A stretch of DNA of 64,000 nucleotides from positions 1 through 64,000 of the forward strand of contig JABLXR010000018.1 of the NCBI GenBank assembly GCA_013178015.1. The letters are read 5' to 3'. Of this stretch, positions 32,232 to 41,034 are shown piece by piece (the first letter of the stretch is position 1; every line of letters starts with the position of its first letter). Source of the stretch: Anaerolineae bacterium. Its GTDB lineage: Bacteria > Chloroflexota > Anaerolineae > DRVO01. The notes beneath the pieces are model-generated. The model worked only from the letters and a program-made list of their open reading frames with translations. It was not told the origin of the DNA and ran no database searches. The position numbers and the translations under genes were made by a program.

Positions 32232-35150
32232 TCAGAGGAAGTCGAGCGGGTCCACGTCCACCCGCCAGCCGGGTGGCGGGGGCTCGTGGCGGAGCAGGTC
32301 CTGCGCTCCCTCGCCCCTGAGAAGGACGTGCCAGCGGTAGCGGCCACGCAGGCGGGAATAGAAGCAGGGGGCGGGGCCGATGACTTCCAGGTTGGGCAGG
32401 CCCTCCCGCCGTATCCGCCTAGTGAGGCGCCGGGCCAGGATGAAAGCGGCTTGCTCCGCCTTGCTGGCGCTGCTGCCAGTGTACAAGAGCCGCACCATGT
32501 GCCCGAAGGGGGGGTAGCCTAGGCGCCGCCGCATGGCGATCTCCCGGGCGTAGAATCCCTCGTAGTCGTGCTGGGCGGCGGCCCGAATGGCGTAGTGGTC
32601 CGGGTGGTAGGTCTGGATGATGGCATGGCCTCCCCGCTCCCGGCGGCCGGCGCGCCCGGCCACCTGGGTCAGCAACTGGAAGGCGCGCTCCCCGGCCCGG
32701 AAATCGGGGAAGAAGAGGGAAACGTCGGCGGAGACCACGCCCACCAGAGTCACCAGGGGCAGGTCCAGCCCCTTGGCCACCATCTGGGTGCCGACCAGGA
32801 TGTCAGCCTGGTGGCGGAGGAAGGCGTCCAGTATCTGCTCGTGTCCCCCTCGCTCTCGCGTTGTGTCCCAATCCCAGCGCACCACCCGGGCCCCAGGGAA
32901 GGCGGCGCGAGCGTAGGCTGCCACTCGCTCCGTCCCGGCGCCGAAGTGGCGGATGCGAACGCTGGCGCATTCGGGGCAGGTGCTGGGAGGGACGTCGCGG
33001 CGGCCGCAGTGATGGCAGATGAGGGAGGGCGACGGCGAGTCGGCGGCGCCGGTATGGTAGGTGAAGGGGAGGTCACAGCGGGGGCAGCGGGCGACGTACC
33101 CGCAGTCTCGACACATGACGAAGGTGGAGGTGCCGCGGCGGTTGAGAAACAAGATGGCCTGCTCGCCCTGGGCCAGGACCGATCGCAGGGCGGATTCCAG
33201 ACGCCGGCTGAGGATGCCGGTGTGACCGGCGCGCAGCTCGGCGCGCATGTCCACCACCTCCACCGCCGGAAGGGCGGGGGGCTCGTCTGGCCCATAGCGA
33301 CGGGGAAGTGAGAGGAGCTGCAAGGCCCCTCGAGCGGCAGCCCGGTAGGTGCACACGTCCGGGGTAGCGCTGCCCAGCACCACCACTGCCCCGGACTCCT
33401 GGGCTAGGCGGAGGGCGGTGTCGCGGGCGTGGTAGCAGGGGCGGTTGGCCTGCTTGTAGGATGGATCGTGCTCCTCGTCCAGGATGATCAGTCCGCAGCG
33501 GGGTAGGGGCATGAAGAGGGCCGATCGAGGCCCCACCACCACGTCAGCCAGGCCATCGCGCACGTTGGTCCACTGGTCGTAACGCTCGCCCGGAGTGAGC
33601 TGGCTGTGCTGTACCGCCACCCGGCCTGGGAAGTAGCGACCGTACCGGCTGAGGGCCTGGGGAGTCAGCGATATCTCCGGCACCAGCGCCATCGCTTGCT
33701 TTCCCTGAGACAGGGCGTGCTCGATGGCGTGGAGGTAGACTTCGGTCTTGCCGCTGCCAGTGACTCCCTGAAGGAGCAGAGCGCGAGGCCGGCCGCCGTC
33801 CAGTGCCTGCACTATGGGAGCCAGGGCCAGGGCCTGGTCCTCGGTCAGGGTGGGGAGAGGGGAAGGCTCTCCGGAACGGTGGAGGAACCGGTCCCGGTAG
33901 TAACGGCGCTGCTCGATGGCGACGATGCCGGCCTCGGCCAGCCGCTCCACCGAGGCTCGGCCGCAGCGAGCGGCGCGAGCGAGATCTGCCAGCCACATGG
34001 GGCTCCGCCTCTGAACCAGCTCCTCCAGAGCACGGCGAGCGGCCCGGAGGTTGGCGGCGGCTATGACCCTCTCTCGGGCTTCCTCTGGCGGAACCCGAAG
34101 GGCAACCACGCCCAGGTCTTTGTGCTCCTCCACGAGGCCGAGGGAGACCAGACGCGAGAGCTCCTCCACCTCGAAGCCCAGCTTCTCCAATTCGGGCATG
34201 GTCCGGGGGCCTGCCGAGCGCAGGCGCTCCAGTGTCTCCCGGTAGGGCTGGGTGTCGTCGGCTTGTCTGCCCGGGGCGCTAAGCAAGGTGGCCTCGGGCA
34301 GCAGCGCCACAAGGTCCTCGGCGGCAAGCTGCCTGACTTCGGCGAGGGAAGCGCCGGACCGCTCCAGCACCTCGTCCAGGGGCACCAGGGGGCTGCCTGC
34401 CTCGTCGGCCTCTACCAGCAGAAGGAGAGCCAACCACCGCGGCCCTCGGGCCGCCGAGCGAGCGAGGTAGTGCAGCGCTTCTCGAGGCTGGGCCAGAAGA
34501 CGCACCGCCGGCTTCCAACTGGGGCCAACTCTGGGCGGCGCCAGGCGAGACACCCGTTGGACCGCGCCCCGCTGTACCAGCGACTCCAGAGCACGGCTCA
34601 CCGCGGGTGCGGCTCGAGTGCCCCGAAGGAGAGACTCTCGCGCCGCCAGCGAGGCCACCTGCTCTTCTGTCAGATCTCCGTGACGTTCGAGGAGATCCAG
34701 CACCCGCAGCTGCAGAGGAGTGAACCGATCCCGGCGCCGCCCGACGTCCTGCTGCTCCCTGGTCCCGGCCCGGTAGACGCTCTCGACCCGAGGGGCAGAG
34801 CCCGGCGGGAGGAAGAGACTTAGGCATTCGTAGATGGGAGCCAGGTAGTAGCGGCTCATCCACCGAGCCAGGGCCAGTTGTTCCTGAGTGAGGACGGGAC
34901 GGTCGTCCACGATGTCAGCGATCTGGCGCAGCTTGACGTCCGGCGGGTTCGTGTCCAGAGCCATTACCACGCCAGCGACGTGCTGGGTGCGAAAGGGTAC
35001 CCAGACCCACTGGCCGACCCGGATCCGCCCCGCCAGCACGTCGGGTACAAGGTAAGTGAAGACGCCGGTCTCCGTCTCGCTGCGGGTGGTGTCCGGGCGC
35101 GCGGCGCCTGGTTGCGCCGGCACCTGCACCGCCACGTCAGCGCAGCGCAT
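32232..35150 (-). CDS. priA: Primosomal protein N' (replication restart helicase)
   Basis: A 972-residue PriA, which reloads the replisome at stalled forks by 3'-to-5' unwinding. The N-terminal 3'-binding domain (about 1-110) includes VGQWVWVPFRTQHVAGVV. A long middle region of about 300 residues (winged-helix-like, LLERHGDLTEEQVASLAAR) leads to the helicase core with GVTGSGKTEVY near 460 and DEEHDPSYKQ near 558. The cysteine cluster begins CRDCGYVARCPRCD near 680 and continues HHCGR and CPEC. About 730 residues is usual in proteobacteria, so the extra length is the middle region. It starts eight bases from the amrB stop and ends the remA-gmk-amrB-priA run. Confidence 0.95.
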   Translation of the reverse strand: MRCADVAVQVPAQPGAARPDTTRSETETGVFTYLVPDVLAGRIRVGQWVWVPFRTQHVAGVVMALDTNPPDVKLRQIADIVDDRPVLTQEQLALARWMSRYYLAPIYECLSLFLPPGSAPRVESVYRAGTREQQDVGRRRDRFTPLQLRVLDLLERHGDLTEEQVASLAARESLLRGTRAAPAVSRALESLVQRGAVQRVSRLAPPRVGPSWKPAVRLLAQPREALHYLARSAARGPRWLALLLLVEADEAGSPLVPLDEVLERSGASLAEVRQLAAEDLVALLPEATLLSAPGRQADDTQPYRETLERLRSAGPRTMPELEKLGFEVEELSRLVSLGLVEEHKDLGVVALRVPPEEARERVIAAANLRAARRALEELVQRRSPMWLADLARAARCGRASVERLAEAGIVAIEQRRYYRDRFLHRSGEPSPLPTLTEDQALALAPIVQALDGGRPRALLLQGVTGSGKTEVYLHAIEHALSQGKQAMALVPEISLTPQALSRYGRYFPGRVAVQHSQLTPGERYDQWTNVRDGLADVVVGPRSALFMPLPRCGLIILDEEHDPSYKQANRPCYHARDTALRLAQESGAVVVLGSATPDVCTYRAAARGALQLLSLPRRYGPDEPPALPAVEVVDMRAELRAGHTGILSRRLESALRSVLAQGEQAILFLNRRGTSTFVMCRDCGYVARCPRCDLPFTYHTGAADSPSPSLICHHCGRRDVPPSTCPECASVRIRHFGAGTERVAAYARAAFPGARVVRWDWDTTRERGGHEQILDAFLRHQADILVGTQMVAKGLDLPLVTLVGVVSADVSLFFPDFRAGERAFQLLTQVAGRAGRRERGGHAIIQTYHPDHYAIRAAAQHDYEGFYAREIAMRRRLGYPPFGHMVRLLYTGSSASKAEQAAFILARRLTRRIRREGLPNLEVIGPAPCFYSRLRGRYRWHVLLRGEGAQDLLRHEPPPPGWRVDVDPLDFL

Positions 35151-35157
35151 GGCTGGG

Positions 35158-35991
35158 TTACTCAGGGGGCAGGAGAACGGCGGAGACGTAGCCTACCACG
35201 CGGCTGCGATCCATCCAAACATCGCCCGAGTTGGCGTATTGGAGGACGCGGACCCGAGTTGCCCCCAGGGCGCGGCACAGAAGCATGGCGGTGTATATAG
35301 GTCCGCCGCCACAGGCCTCGGCCTCGCCCCGCTCCAGCATGCGGGCTAGCCCGTCGGGATCATAGGCTTCCAGCCGTTCGATCAGCCCTCGATCCAGCTC
35401 TACGGCGGTGTCGTAGTCGTGGAAGTGACTGAGGTCGCTGCTGGCCACGACCAGCGGCTGCCGCTCCCGCAAGAGGGGGGCAAGGGCGGAGGCCAGGGCC
35501 TGCCCGGAAGACGGGCTCTGATCGCCCATCATGATGGGCAGGAGATCGAATTGGCCCAGCGTGTGCTGCAAGAAGGGCAGCTGAATCTCCAGCGAGTGCT
35601 CCTCGTCCACGCTGACCCGAGTCACGGGCAAGACCGATCCCAGCGCAGTCACCAGATCCTCATCCACGGGCACCAGCCCTAGAGGGCTGGAGTAGTAGCG
35701 GTAGGAGGTGACGGCATAGGGGCCGAGGGGCCGACGATGCAGAGGAGAGAGAATGACGACGGGATCGTAGATCTGGCCCTCGATCTGGCGGTAGGCCTGA
35801 GCGGCCACCCCTCCGGAGAAGCGAATCCCGGCGTGGGGGACGACGAGGCCCAAGGGACGGCCCAGGTCCATGAAAGGTGCTTCGGCCAAGAGCGACTCGA
35901 TCTGTCGTCGCAGTCGGGCGGCAGAGGACGGGTACCACTGGTCGTCGGCGAACTGCGCCGGTCGTATCTCTGAGGGTTGAGCCACTGACAT
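35158..35991 (-). CDS. amrB: MEMO1-family protein, AmmeMemoRadiSam system protein B
   Basis: A 277-residue protein of the MEMO family, related in fold to extradiol dioxygenases. It shows LGLVVPHAGIRFSGGVAAQAY, VVILSPLHRRPLG, EHSLEIQLPFLQH and VVASSDLSHFHDY, which together line the putative active site, and ends with YANSGDVWMDRSRVVGY. The partner genes amrA and amrS (radical SAM) are not in the window. The start at 35991 has a textbook GGAGGT five bases upstream. The biochemical role of the bacterial protein is not established. Confidence 0.9.
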   Translation of the reverse strand: MSVAQPSEIRPAQFADDQWYPSSAARLRRQIESLLAEAPFMDLGRPLGLVVPHAGIRFSGGVAAQAYRQIEGQIYDPVVILSPLHRRPLGPYAVTSYRYYSSPLGLVPVDEDLVTALGSVLPVTRVSVDEEHSLEIQLPFLQHTLGQFDLLPIMMGDQSPSSGQALASALAPLLRERQPLVVASSDLSHFHDYDTAVELDRGLIERLEAYDPDGLARMLERGEAEACGGGPIYTAMLLCRALGATRVRVLQYANSGDVWMDRSRVVGYVSAVLLPPE

Positions 35992-36117
35992 TACTGACCT
36001 CCGTAACCTTGCGGCCTTCAGGCATCCAGGCGGAGGCACCACGAGGGCGCGGCCCAGGCGGGATACTGCCTCCCCGAGGGACGAGCCCGGCACTGCCGCT
36101 GCCCGCGGCCCTTGCGA

Positions 36118-36786
36118 TCAGGCCGGCTGCCGACGCCCCCGGTGGAGGCAGAGCTTCTCCGCCGTCATGATGCTGGCGATCTGGGCGGCGGCCTGCTTCA
36201 GGGCGTCGCGGCGGTTGATCACTACGTAATCGAAGTCGGCCAGTGCTTGCAGTTCGTGCTCGAGCTGAGCCAGGCGATCGGCCAGAGTGCGGCCGTCCTC
36301 ACTACCCCGGCCATGCAGCCGACGAAGGTGTTCCTCCTCGCTCTCGGCCATCAGAAAAATGAAGACCGCCTCGGGGAGCAGGCCACGGAGCGTCCGCGCT
36401 CCCTGGACGTCCACCCGAAGCACGACGTCCTGCCCGCACTCGAGCGCCCGGGTAAGCTCCCAGCGAGGGACTCCCTTGTAGTCGCCATAGACGATGGCAT
36501 GCTCCAAGAACTCTCCTCGTTCCAGACGGCGCTCGAATTCCTCCCGGGTGAGGAAGTGATAGTCGCGCCCGTCCACCTCGTCGACCCTGGGCGGGCGGGA
36601 GGTAGCGGTGACGACGAAGTGGATGGAGCCGTCAAGGGAGCGAAGCTCCCTTATGACAGCGTCCTTGCCGGCGCCGGACGGGCCGGAGACGACCACCACG
36701 ATGGGGCCTGGTTCCCAGCAGAAGCTCCCGCCCTCCTTTCGGAGATAAGGGATACCCGGCACTGGGCGCTGGGCGGAGTTACTCAT
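36118..36786 (-). CDS. gmk: Guanylate kinase
   Basis: A 222-residue enzyme that phosphorylates GMP to GDP with ATP. VVVVSGPSGAGKDAVIREL is the P-loop, where Lys-Asp replaces the more usual Lys-Ser/Thr. TATSRPPRVDEVDGRDYHFL and FLEHAIVYGDYKGVP bind GMP, and DVQGARTLR completes the site. About 20 extra residues precede the core. The start at 36786 has GAGG upstream, and its first bases (ATGAGTAA) contain the remA stop codon, so translation is coupled. The pairing remA-gmk is common in Firmicutes and Chloroflexota. Confidence 0.95.
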   Translation of the reverse strand: MSNSAQRPVPGIPYLRKEGGSFCWEPGPIVVVVSGPSGAGKDAVIRELRSLDGSIHFVVTATSRPPRVDEVDGRDYHFLTREEFERRLERGEFLEHAIVYGDYKGVPRWELTRALECGQDVVLRVDVQGARTLRGLLPEAVFIFLMAESEEEHLRRLHGRGSEDGRTLADRLAQLEHELQALADFDYVVINRRDALKQAAAQIASIMTAEKLCLHRGRRQPA

Positions 36787-37045
36787 CCGCAACCTCGGGG
36801 ACCGAGCGGCTCTCCAGGCGCCCGGCCACCGTTTCCGGTTGGAGAGCGGCAAGCATCAGGTGACCGGAGTCGAGGAGGATGATGGCTTTGGTCTTGCGAC
36901 CGTGAGTCACGTCCACCAGCAAGGACTTGCGCTCCGCCTGTTCCATGAGTCGGCGCACGGGCGCGGAGCCGGGCCGGATCACGGCCAGAATCCGGTTAGC
37001 GGCGACGTAGTCTCCGAAGCCTACGTGGATCAGCTGGGTCGTCAT
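36779..37045 (-). CDS. remA: RemA-family (DUF370) DNA-binding regulator
   Basis: An 88-residue protein opening MTTQLIHVGFGDYVAANRIL, then IRPGSAPVRRLMEQAE and LLVDVTHGRKTKAIILLDSGHL, all hallmarks of RemA/DUF370. In Bacillus RemA activates biofilm matrix genes and forms a DNA-wrapping ring. Here it leads gmk with an eight-base overlap and is transcribed from a TATAAT promoter at 37081-37110. Its targets in this organism are unknown. Confidence 0.9.
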   Translation of the reverse strand: MTTQLIHVGFGDYVAANRILAVIRPGSAPVRRLMEQAERKSLLVDVTHGRKTKAIILLDSGHLMLAALQPETVAGRLESRSVPEVADE

Positions 37046-37059
37046 CTCTCACTGGCCTC

Positions 37060-37088
37060 TTGTTAACGTAGACGTGAACCATTATAAT
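37060..37088 (+). promoter_or_regulatory. Plus-strand promoter of the haem-binding membrane protein gene
   Basis: TTGTTA (37060-37065), a 17-base spacer and a perfect TATAAT (37083-37088). The start of transcription should be near 37095, leaving a leader of about 135 bases before the GTG at 37231. Confidence 0.6.
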
Positions 37089-37110
37089 CGCCGGTCTGAG
37101 GGCGGAACAA
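37081..37110 (-). promoter_or_regulatory. Minus-strand promoter of remA-gmk
   Basis: On the minus strand TTGTTC (37105-37110), an 18-base spacer and TATAAT (37081-37086). The -10 shares six bases with the plus-strand promoter's surroundings (ATTATAAT), so the two divergent promoters overlap. Confidence 0.55.
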
Positions 37111-37230
37111 CCCTCCCCGGGGCCGCCGGCAGGTCGGCCTGTCTGCCGGGCATCATGACATCGTGTGGAATTGGCTGGTACGACCGCGTTGGTAAGCCCT
37201 CGCCGAGCGAGAGGGCGAAAGGACAGCGTT

Positions 37231-37845
37231 GTGGCTCGGAGCAGGCGTCCCGACAGAACCTGGTACTTGATAGCCGGATTCGTGGTGGTGTTGGCCCTGG
37301 CGGCGCTACTGGTTTCGCGGCAGCCGTTCGCCGGCCCTCTGGACTTCGCGGTGCGGGTGCCGGCGTTGGTGGGGTACCTGGCGGTGTTCACCGCCTCGCT
37401 AAGCTCCGCCTACTTGCGGGAGATGCTGCGCCTTTTCGGCCGTCCCTTTCTCGCCGTGCACCACTACGTAGCGGTGACCGGGTTGGCCCTGCTGACGGTG
37501 CATCCCATTTCGGTGGCGGTGCGCATGTCATCTCTGGACGTCTTCGTGCCAGTGGTAAGCTCGGTGAGGGGCTTTCTCCAGTGGGGTGGGAGGCCAGCCT
37601 GGTACCTGCTGGCGATCGCCAGCGCCGCGGCGCTATGGCGGCGCCCGGTGGGCGATGCCTGGCGGCCTCTGCACATGCTCACTTACATTGCCTTCTGGCT
37701 GGCGACGGCGCACGCGATCATGATGGGGCCAAACGTGCAGGGGCCGATCATGCGCGGCCTGGCGGTGGCTATGGCGCTGGTGATGGTGGGGGTGCTGGCG
37801 CGCAAACGGATGCAGGAGACCGCGCGGAGGCGGCGCCGGGGATAG
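37231..37845 (+). CDS. Ferric-reductase-like haem-binding membrane protein
   Basis: About 204 residues with five or six membrane helices. Two helices each carry a spaced histidine pair: HHYVAVTGLALLTVH and LHMLTYIAFWLATAH (13-14 residues apart), the di-haem pattern of the ferric reductase / MsrQ (YedZ) superfamily. There is no flavin domain and no msrP gene beside it, so the electron donor and acceptor are unknown. The GTG at 37231 follows AAAGGA. An ATG-free extension to 37165 is possible but lacks a ribosome site. Confidence 0.75.
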   Translation: MARSRRPDRTWYLIAGFVVVLALAALLVSRQPFAGPLDFAVRVPALVGYLAVFTASLSSAYLREMLRLFGRPFLAVHHYVAVTGLALLTVHPISVAVRMSSLDVFVPVVSSVRGFLQWGGRPAWYLLAIASAAALWRRPVGDAWRPLHMLTYIAFWLATAHAIMMGPNVQGPIMRGLAVAMALVMVGVLARKRMQETARRRRRG

Positions 37846-38016
37846 CGTCCTGTTGGGCAAGGACCGCCAGCTGCCATGCAGCGGTGGCGCGTGCGCCTGC
37901 CCTAAGGAAACCGACCATGGGCGCGGCCTTCGGGGGCCGGTGTGCCGGCCGATGCAGGCGGCCGGCGGGTGTGCTGAAGTGAAGCCATGTTGACGCTGAG
38001 TGAGGTAGGCGACGCT

Positions 38017-38424
38017 ATGCCTGTGTACGAGTACCGCTGCGCTGGATGCGGCAGAAGGGTGACCATCTGGTGGCGATCAGTGGCGCAGATGGAGCGAAGC
38101 CGGCCCACTTGCTCCCGCTGCGGTAGCGAGGAGCTCCATCGCCTAGTCTCCCGTGTGGCTGTGGTGCGATCGGAGGAGAGCCGGCTGGAGAGCCTGGCGG
38201 ATGGTGGGCTGGAGGGTCTGGACGAGGAAGACCCGCGGGCCCTGGGGCGCTTGATGCGTCAGCTGAGCCAGGAAACGGGCGAGGACATGGGCGAGGAGTT
38301 CGACGAGATCGTGGGCCGCCTAGAGGCGGGAGAGGACCCGGAAGAGATCGAGAAGTCCATGCCCGAACTGGCGGGCGACGACGTCGGCTACGAGAGCGGA
38401 GACTCGTTCGACCCCGACTTCTAG
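38017..38424 (+). CDS. FmdB-family zinc ribbon protein
   Basis: A 135-residue protein starting MPVYEYRCAGCGRRVTI with a second pair CSRCGS near residue 29, which together form the zinc ribbon of the FmdB family. The rest is acidic and helical (GEDMGEEFDEIVGRLEAGED). FmdB was named for a regulator of amide use, but most family members are of unknown function. The start is set by the conserved MP-YEY. A frame extension to 37987 is possible. Confidence 0.85.
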   Translation: MPVYEYRCAGCGRRVTIWWRSVAQMERSRPTCSRCGSEELHRLVSRVAVVRSEESRLESLADGGLEGLDEEDPRALGRLMRQLSQETGEDMGEEFDEIVGRLEAGEDPEEIEKSMPELAGDDVGYESGDSFDPDF

Positions 38425-38497
38425 TCAATGGTGGATGGCGAACAGGGACGGGCGCCCGGGCGGGCCCAGGGGCCACTATTCACTATCCACTGATCAC
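38425..38497. repeat. Word-repeat spacer between convergent genes
   Basis: The gap starts at the FmdB stop and ends at the opposing stop of the c-di-AMP receptor gene. It holds GTGGATGG and its partial inverse words (CACTATTCACTATCCACTGATCACT) around a GC-rich core (GGGCGCCCGGGCGGGCCC). It is probably a weak two-way termination region. Confidence 0.45.
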
Positions 38498-38827
38498 TCA
38501 ATAGCGCTCGAAACGCTCCACGTTGAGCACGAACACGGTGGCACCGCCGATCTGGACCTCGATGGGATTGGGGGTGTAGAGCTCCCCGGGCTCCATGATG
38601 GGCGGTAGGGGGCTGACGTACTGAGTGCGGGTATGGCTGCTCTGGCGGATGATGCGCAACACCTCGTCCACCTTCTCGTCCTCGGTGCCCACGAACATGG
38701 TGGTATTGCCCTCCCGCAGGAAGCCGCCGGTGGTGCTGATCACAGTAGCGCGAAACCCCCTGGTCACCAGCTGATCCAGCAGCCCGCGGGCGTCGTCGCT
38801 ATTCACGATGCTTATGATCAGTTTCAT
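38498..38827 (-). CDS. darA: PII-like cyclic-di-AMP receptor (DarA/PstA family)
   Basis: A 109-residue protein with the family's MKLIISIVNSDDARGLLDQL start, STTGGFLREGNTTMFVG loop and DEKVDEVLRII helix. DarA-type trimers bind c-di-AMP at this loop. The target of the receptor is unknown in any species. Its ATG lies inside the 3' end of tmk (29 bases of overlap), with GGAGGAGG upstream, so the two are translated from one mRNA. The tmk-darA pair is conserved in Gram-positive lineages and Chloroflexota. Confidence 0.9.
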   Translation of the reverse strand: MKLIISIVNSDDARGLLDQLVTRGFRATVISTTGGFLREGNTTMFVGTEDEKVDEVLRIIRQSSHTRTQYVSPLPPIMEPGELYTPNPIEVQIGGATVFVLNVERFERY

Positions 38828-39494
38828 GTCCTAGTGCCTCCTCCAGGATTGCGTCTACATGTTGGCGAGCGGCCATGGCGACCGCATGCGGGGCCTGGGT
38901 AGCATCAATGATGCGCCATCGCTGCGGCTGGCGAGCGGCCAGCTCCAGAAACCCGCGCCGCACTCTCTCGTGGAAAGCCAGGCCCTCGGCTTCCATGCGG
39001 TTAGTCTCGTTGGCGGCGGCTTTGCGTCGCAGCCCCACTTCGACGGGCACGTCCAAGCACAGGGTAAGGTCCGGTTCCAGCCCTCCGGTAGCGAACCGAT
39101 TCACTGCGGCCAGCTCCGACACCGGCAGCCCGCGGCCATAGCCCTGGTAGGCCAGGGTCGAGTCCGTATAGCGGTCGCAGAGGACGACGCGGCCGGCGCG
39201 AAGAGCGGGCCATATCCGGCTTGCCACCAGCTCGGCTCGGGCGGCGCAGAAGAGAAGGGCCTCGGTGCGGGCGGACAGCTCCCCCAGCTCCCGATCCAGC
39301 AGGAGGTCCCGGATGCGCTCGCTGATGATGGTAGCACCGGGCTCCCGCAAACACAATGCCTCCACCCCGCGCGACGCGAGGTAGCGACGGAGCAGCTCCA
39401 GCTGGGTGGTCTTGCCTCCCCCCTCGGGGCCCTCGAAGGTGATGAACTTCCCCCGGCGGGCGGCTCGTTCGGTCGTGAGCTCGGCGGGGACCAA
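38799..39494 (-). CDS. tmk: Thymidylate kinase
   Basis: A 231-residue enzyme making dTDP from dTMP. FITFEGPEGGGKTTQLEL is the P-loop. REPGATIISERIR and the LCDRYTDSTLAYQGYGRGL segment (DRY/H motif) bind the nucleotide. The start is a TTG one base after the stop of the upstream R3H/AAA gene, with no visible ribosome site, so reinitiation is likely. The last 29 bases overlap darA. Confidence 0.94.
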   Translation of the reverse strand: MVPAELTTERAARRGKFITFEGPEGGGKTTQLELLRRYLASRGVEALCLREPGATIISERIRDLLLDRELGELSARTEALLFCAARAELVASRIWPALRAGRVVLCDRYTDSTLAYQGYGRGLPVSELAAVNRFATGGLEPDLTLCLDVPVEVGLRRKAAANETNRMEAEGLAFHERVRRGFLELAARQPQRWRIIDATQAPHAVAMAARQHVDAILEEALGHETDHKHRE

Positions 39495-39498
39495 GGTG

Positions 39499-41034
39499 CT
39501 ACCGGGGTCGGCTGATGCGAACCCGGCGATAGGGTTCGCTGCCTAGGCTGTAGGACACCAGGCTGGCCTCGCGGGCCAGCAGGTGCTGCTGGCGGCGGAT
39601 CTCGCTACTCTGGGGACTCAGCTCCACCGAAGGAGTCCCCTGCAGGACCCGGCGGATGGCGGCCTGAGTTTCCTCCAGCGGGCCCCGCTGCATCTCCGCC
39701 TGCTCGTAGGGGAGGTTGAACATGGTGGCCAGGGAGCCACGGATCTGCTCTCCCGTGTTGGAGCGCAGGACGTAGACGGGCACGTTGCGCCGCTCAGCCT
39801 CGGTGATTGCCTGAGGGTGGCGGCGATAGTGATTCCGGAGGGTCATGACGGCGTCCGCCTCCTCCAGGCCTCTAGCGATTCGGGCGGGAAGGTTGAGGTC
39901 CTGGACTGCGTCCCGGAAGCGATTGTGGCTCACCCCGTAGAGGAAGACAGCCAGCTGCTCCTCGGGGCGGAAGGTCTCGCGATGAGGGGTGGGCACGGTA
40001 GGGCGGGGCTCCTCGGCGGCGGGCGCGCCAAGGCGGGCCTCCTCGATGTGCACGCGACCCTCCTGGTCCCGGTAGCGGACCTCCGGAGGGAGAGGTCGGG
40101 CGCGCAGAAGGGCGTCCACTGCCGAGGCCACATCATGGTGGACCACCAGACGGTCCCGGTTTACGATCTCGATGACCACGTCGAAGGTGGGCGGGGCCTT
40201 GCGCTCCAATATGGATTTCTGAGTGCCGCGACGCCGGGCCTCTTCGTCGGACAGGGTCACGCTCTGGATGCCGCCCACCAGGTCCATGAGGGTGGGGTTG
40301 AGCATGAGGTTGTCCAGGCTGTTGCCGTGCGCCGTGCCCACCAGCTGGACCCCGCGCTCGGCGATGGTGCGAGCGGCAGCGGCCTCCAGCTCGGTGCCGA
40401 TCTCGTCAATCACGATGACCTCGGGCATGTGATTCTCCACCGCCTCGATCATCACGGCGTGCTGCAGGGTAGGCTTGGGCACCTGCATACGGCGCGCTCG
40501 GCCCACAGCCGGGTGGGGTATGTCCCCGTCCCCGCCGATCTCGTTAGAGGTGTCCACGATGACTACGCGGTTCTCCTCTGCCAGAACGCGGGCCGCCTCT
40601 CGCAGCATGGTAGTCTTTCCCACACCGGGACGGCCCAGTAGAAGGATGCTCTTCCCGCTGGTGACTATGTCCTTGATGATGTCTATGGTGCCGTAGACGG
40701 CGCGGCCCACGCGGGCGGTTATGCCGACGATGCGGCCGTGCCGGTTGCGCATGGCGGAGATGCGGTGCAGCGTGCGCTCGATGCCGGCTCGGTTCTCGTC
40801 GGTGAAGGTGCCAATGCGAGAGACCACGTACTCCAGGTCGGCTTCGGTGACCTCACGCTCGTCAAGTATGGCCTCGCGATCGAAATAGCGAGCTTCGGGG
40901 ACGCGTCCGAGGTCGAGCACGACCTCGATGAGATCGTCCCTGCCGTCTATGCGGCGAATGGCTGCCTCCACGTGGGGTGGAAGGACGGCCAGAAGGGCAT
41001 CCAAATCGTCTGTTATCCTGACTTCGCTCATCAT
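39499..41034 (-). CDS. AAA ATPase with R3H domain (Ycf45/SpoIIIAA-like)
   Basis: A 511-residue protein. The ATPase part has LLLGRPGVGKTTMLRE near residue 135 and VIVIDEIGTELEA, resembling SpoIIIAA and the plastid Ycf45 family. A long C-terminal part ends with an R3H-type nucleic-acid-binding segment (SEIRRQQHLLAREASL...GSEPYRRVRI). The start ATG overlaps the stop of the upstream gene (ATGA). Such proteins are widespread and conserved beside tmk in this phylum. A nucleic-acid-linked role is likely but unproven. Confidence 0.85.
   Translation of the reverse strand: MMSEVRITDDLDALLAVLPPHVEAAIRRIDGRDDLIEVVLDLGRVPEARYFDREAILDEREVTEADLEYVVSRIGTFTDENRAGIERTLHRISAMRNRHGRIVGITARVGRAVYGTIDIIKDIVTSGKSILLLGRPGVGKTTMLREAARVLAEENRVVIVDTSNEIGGDGDIPHPAVGRARRMQVPKPTLQHAVMIEAVENHMPEVIVIDEIGTELEAAAARTIAERGVQLVGTAHGNSLDNLMLNPTLMDLVGGIQSVTLSDEEARRRGTQKSILERKAPPTFDVVIEIVNRDRLVVHHDVASAVDALLRARPLPPEVRYRDQEGRVHIEEARLGAPAAEEPRPTVPTPHRETFRPEEQLAVFLYGVSHNRFRDAVQDLNLPARIARGLEEADAVMTLRNHYRRHPQAITEAERRNVPVYVLRSNTGEQIRGSLATMFNLPYEQAEMQRGPLEETQAAIRRVLQGTPSVELSPQSSEIRRQQHLLAREASLVSYSLGSEPYRRVRISRPR

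Noticed and set aside
37231-37845. MsrQ, the haem partner of periplasmic methionine sulfoxide reductase
   Set aside because: The histidine pattern fits, but there is no msrP gene next to it and the sequence match is too general.
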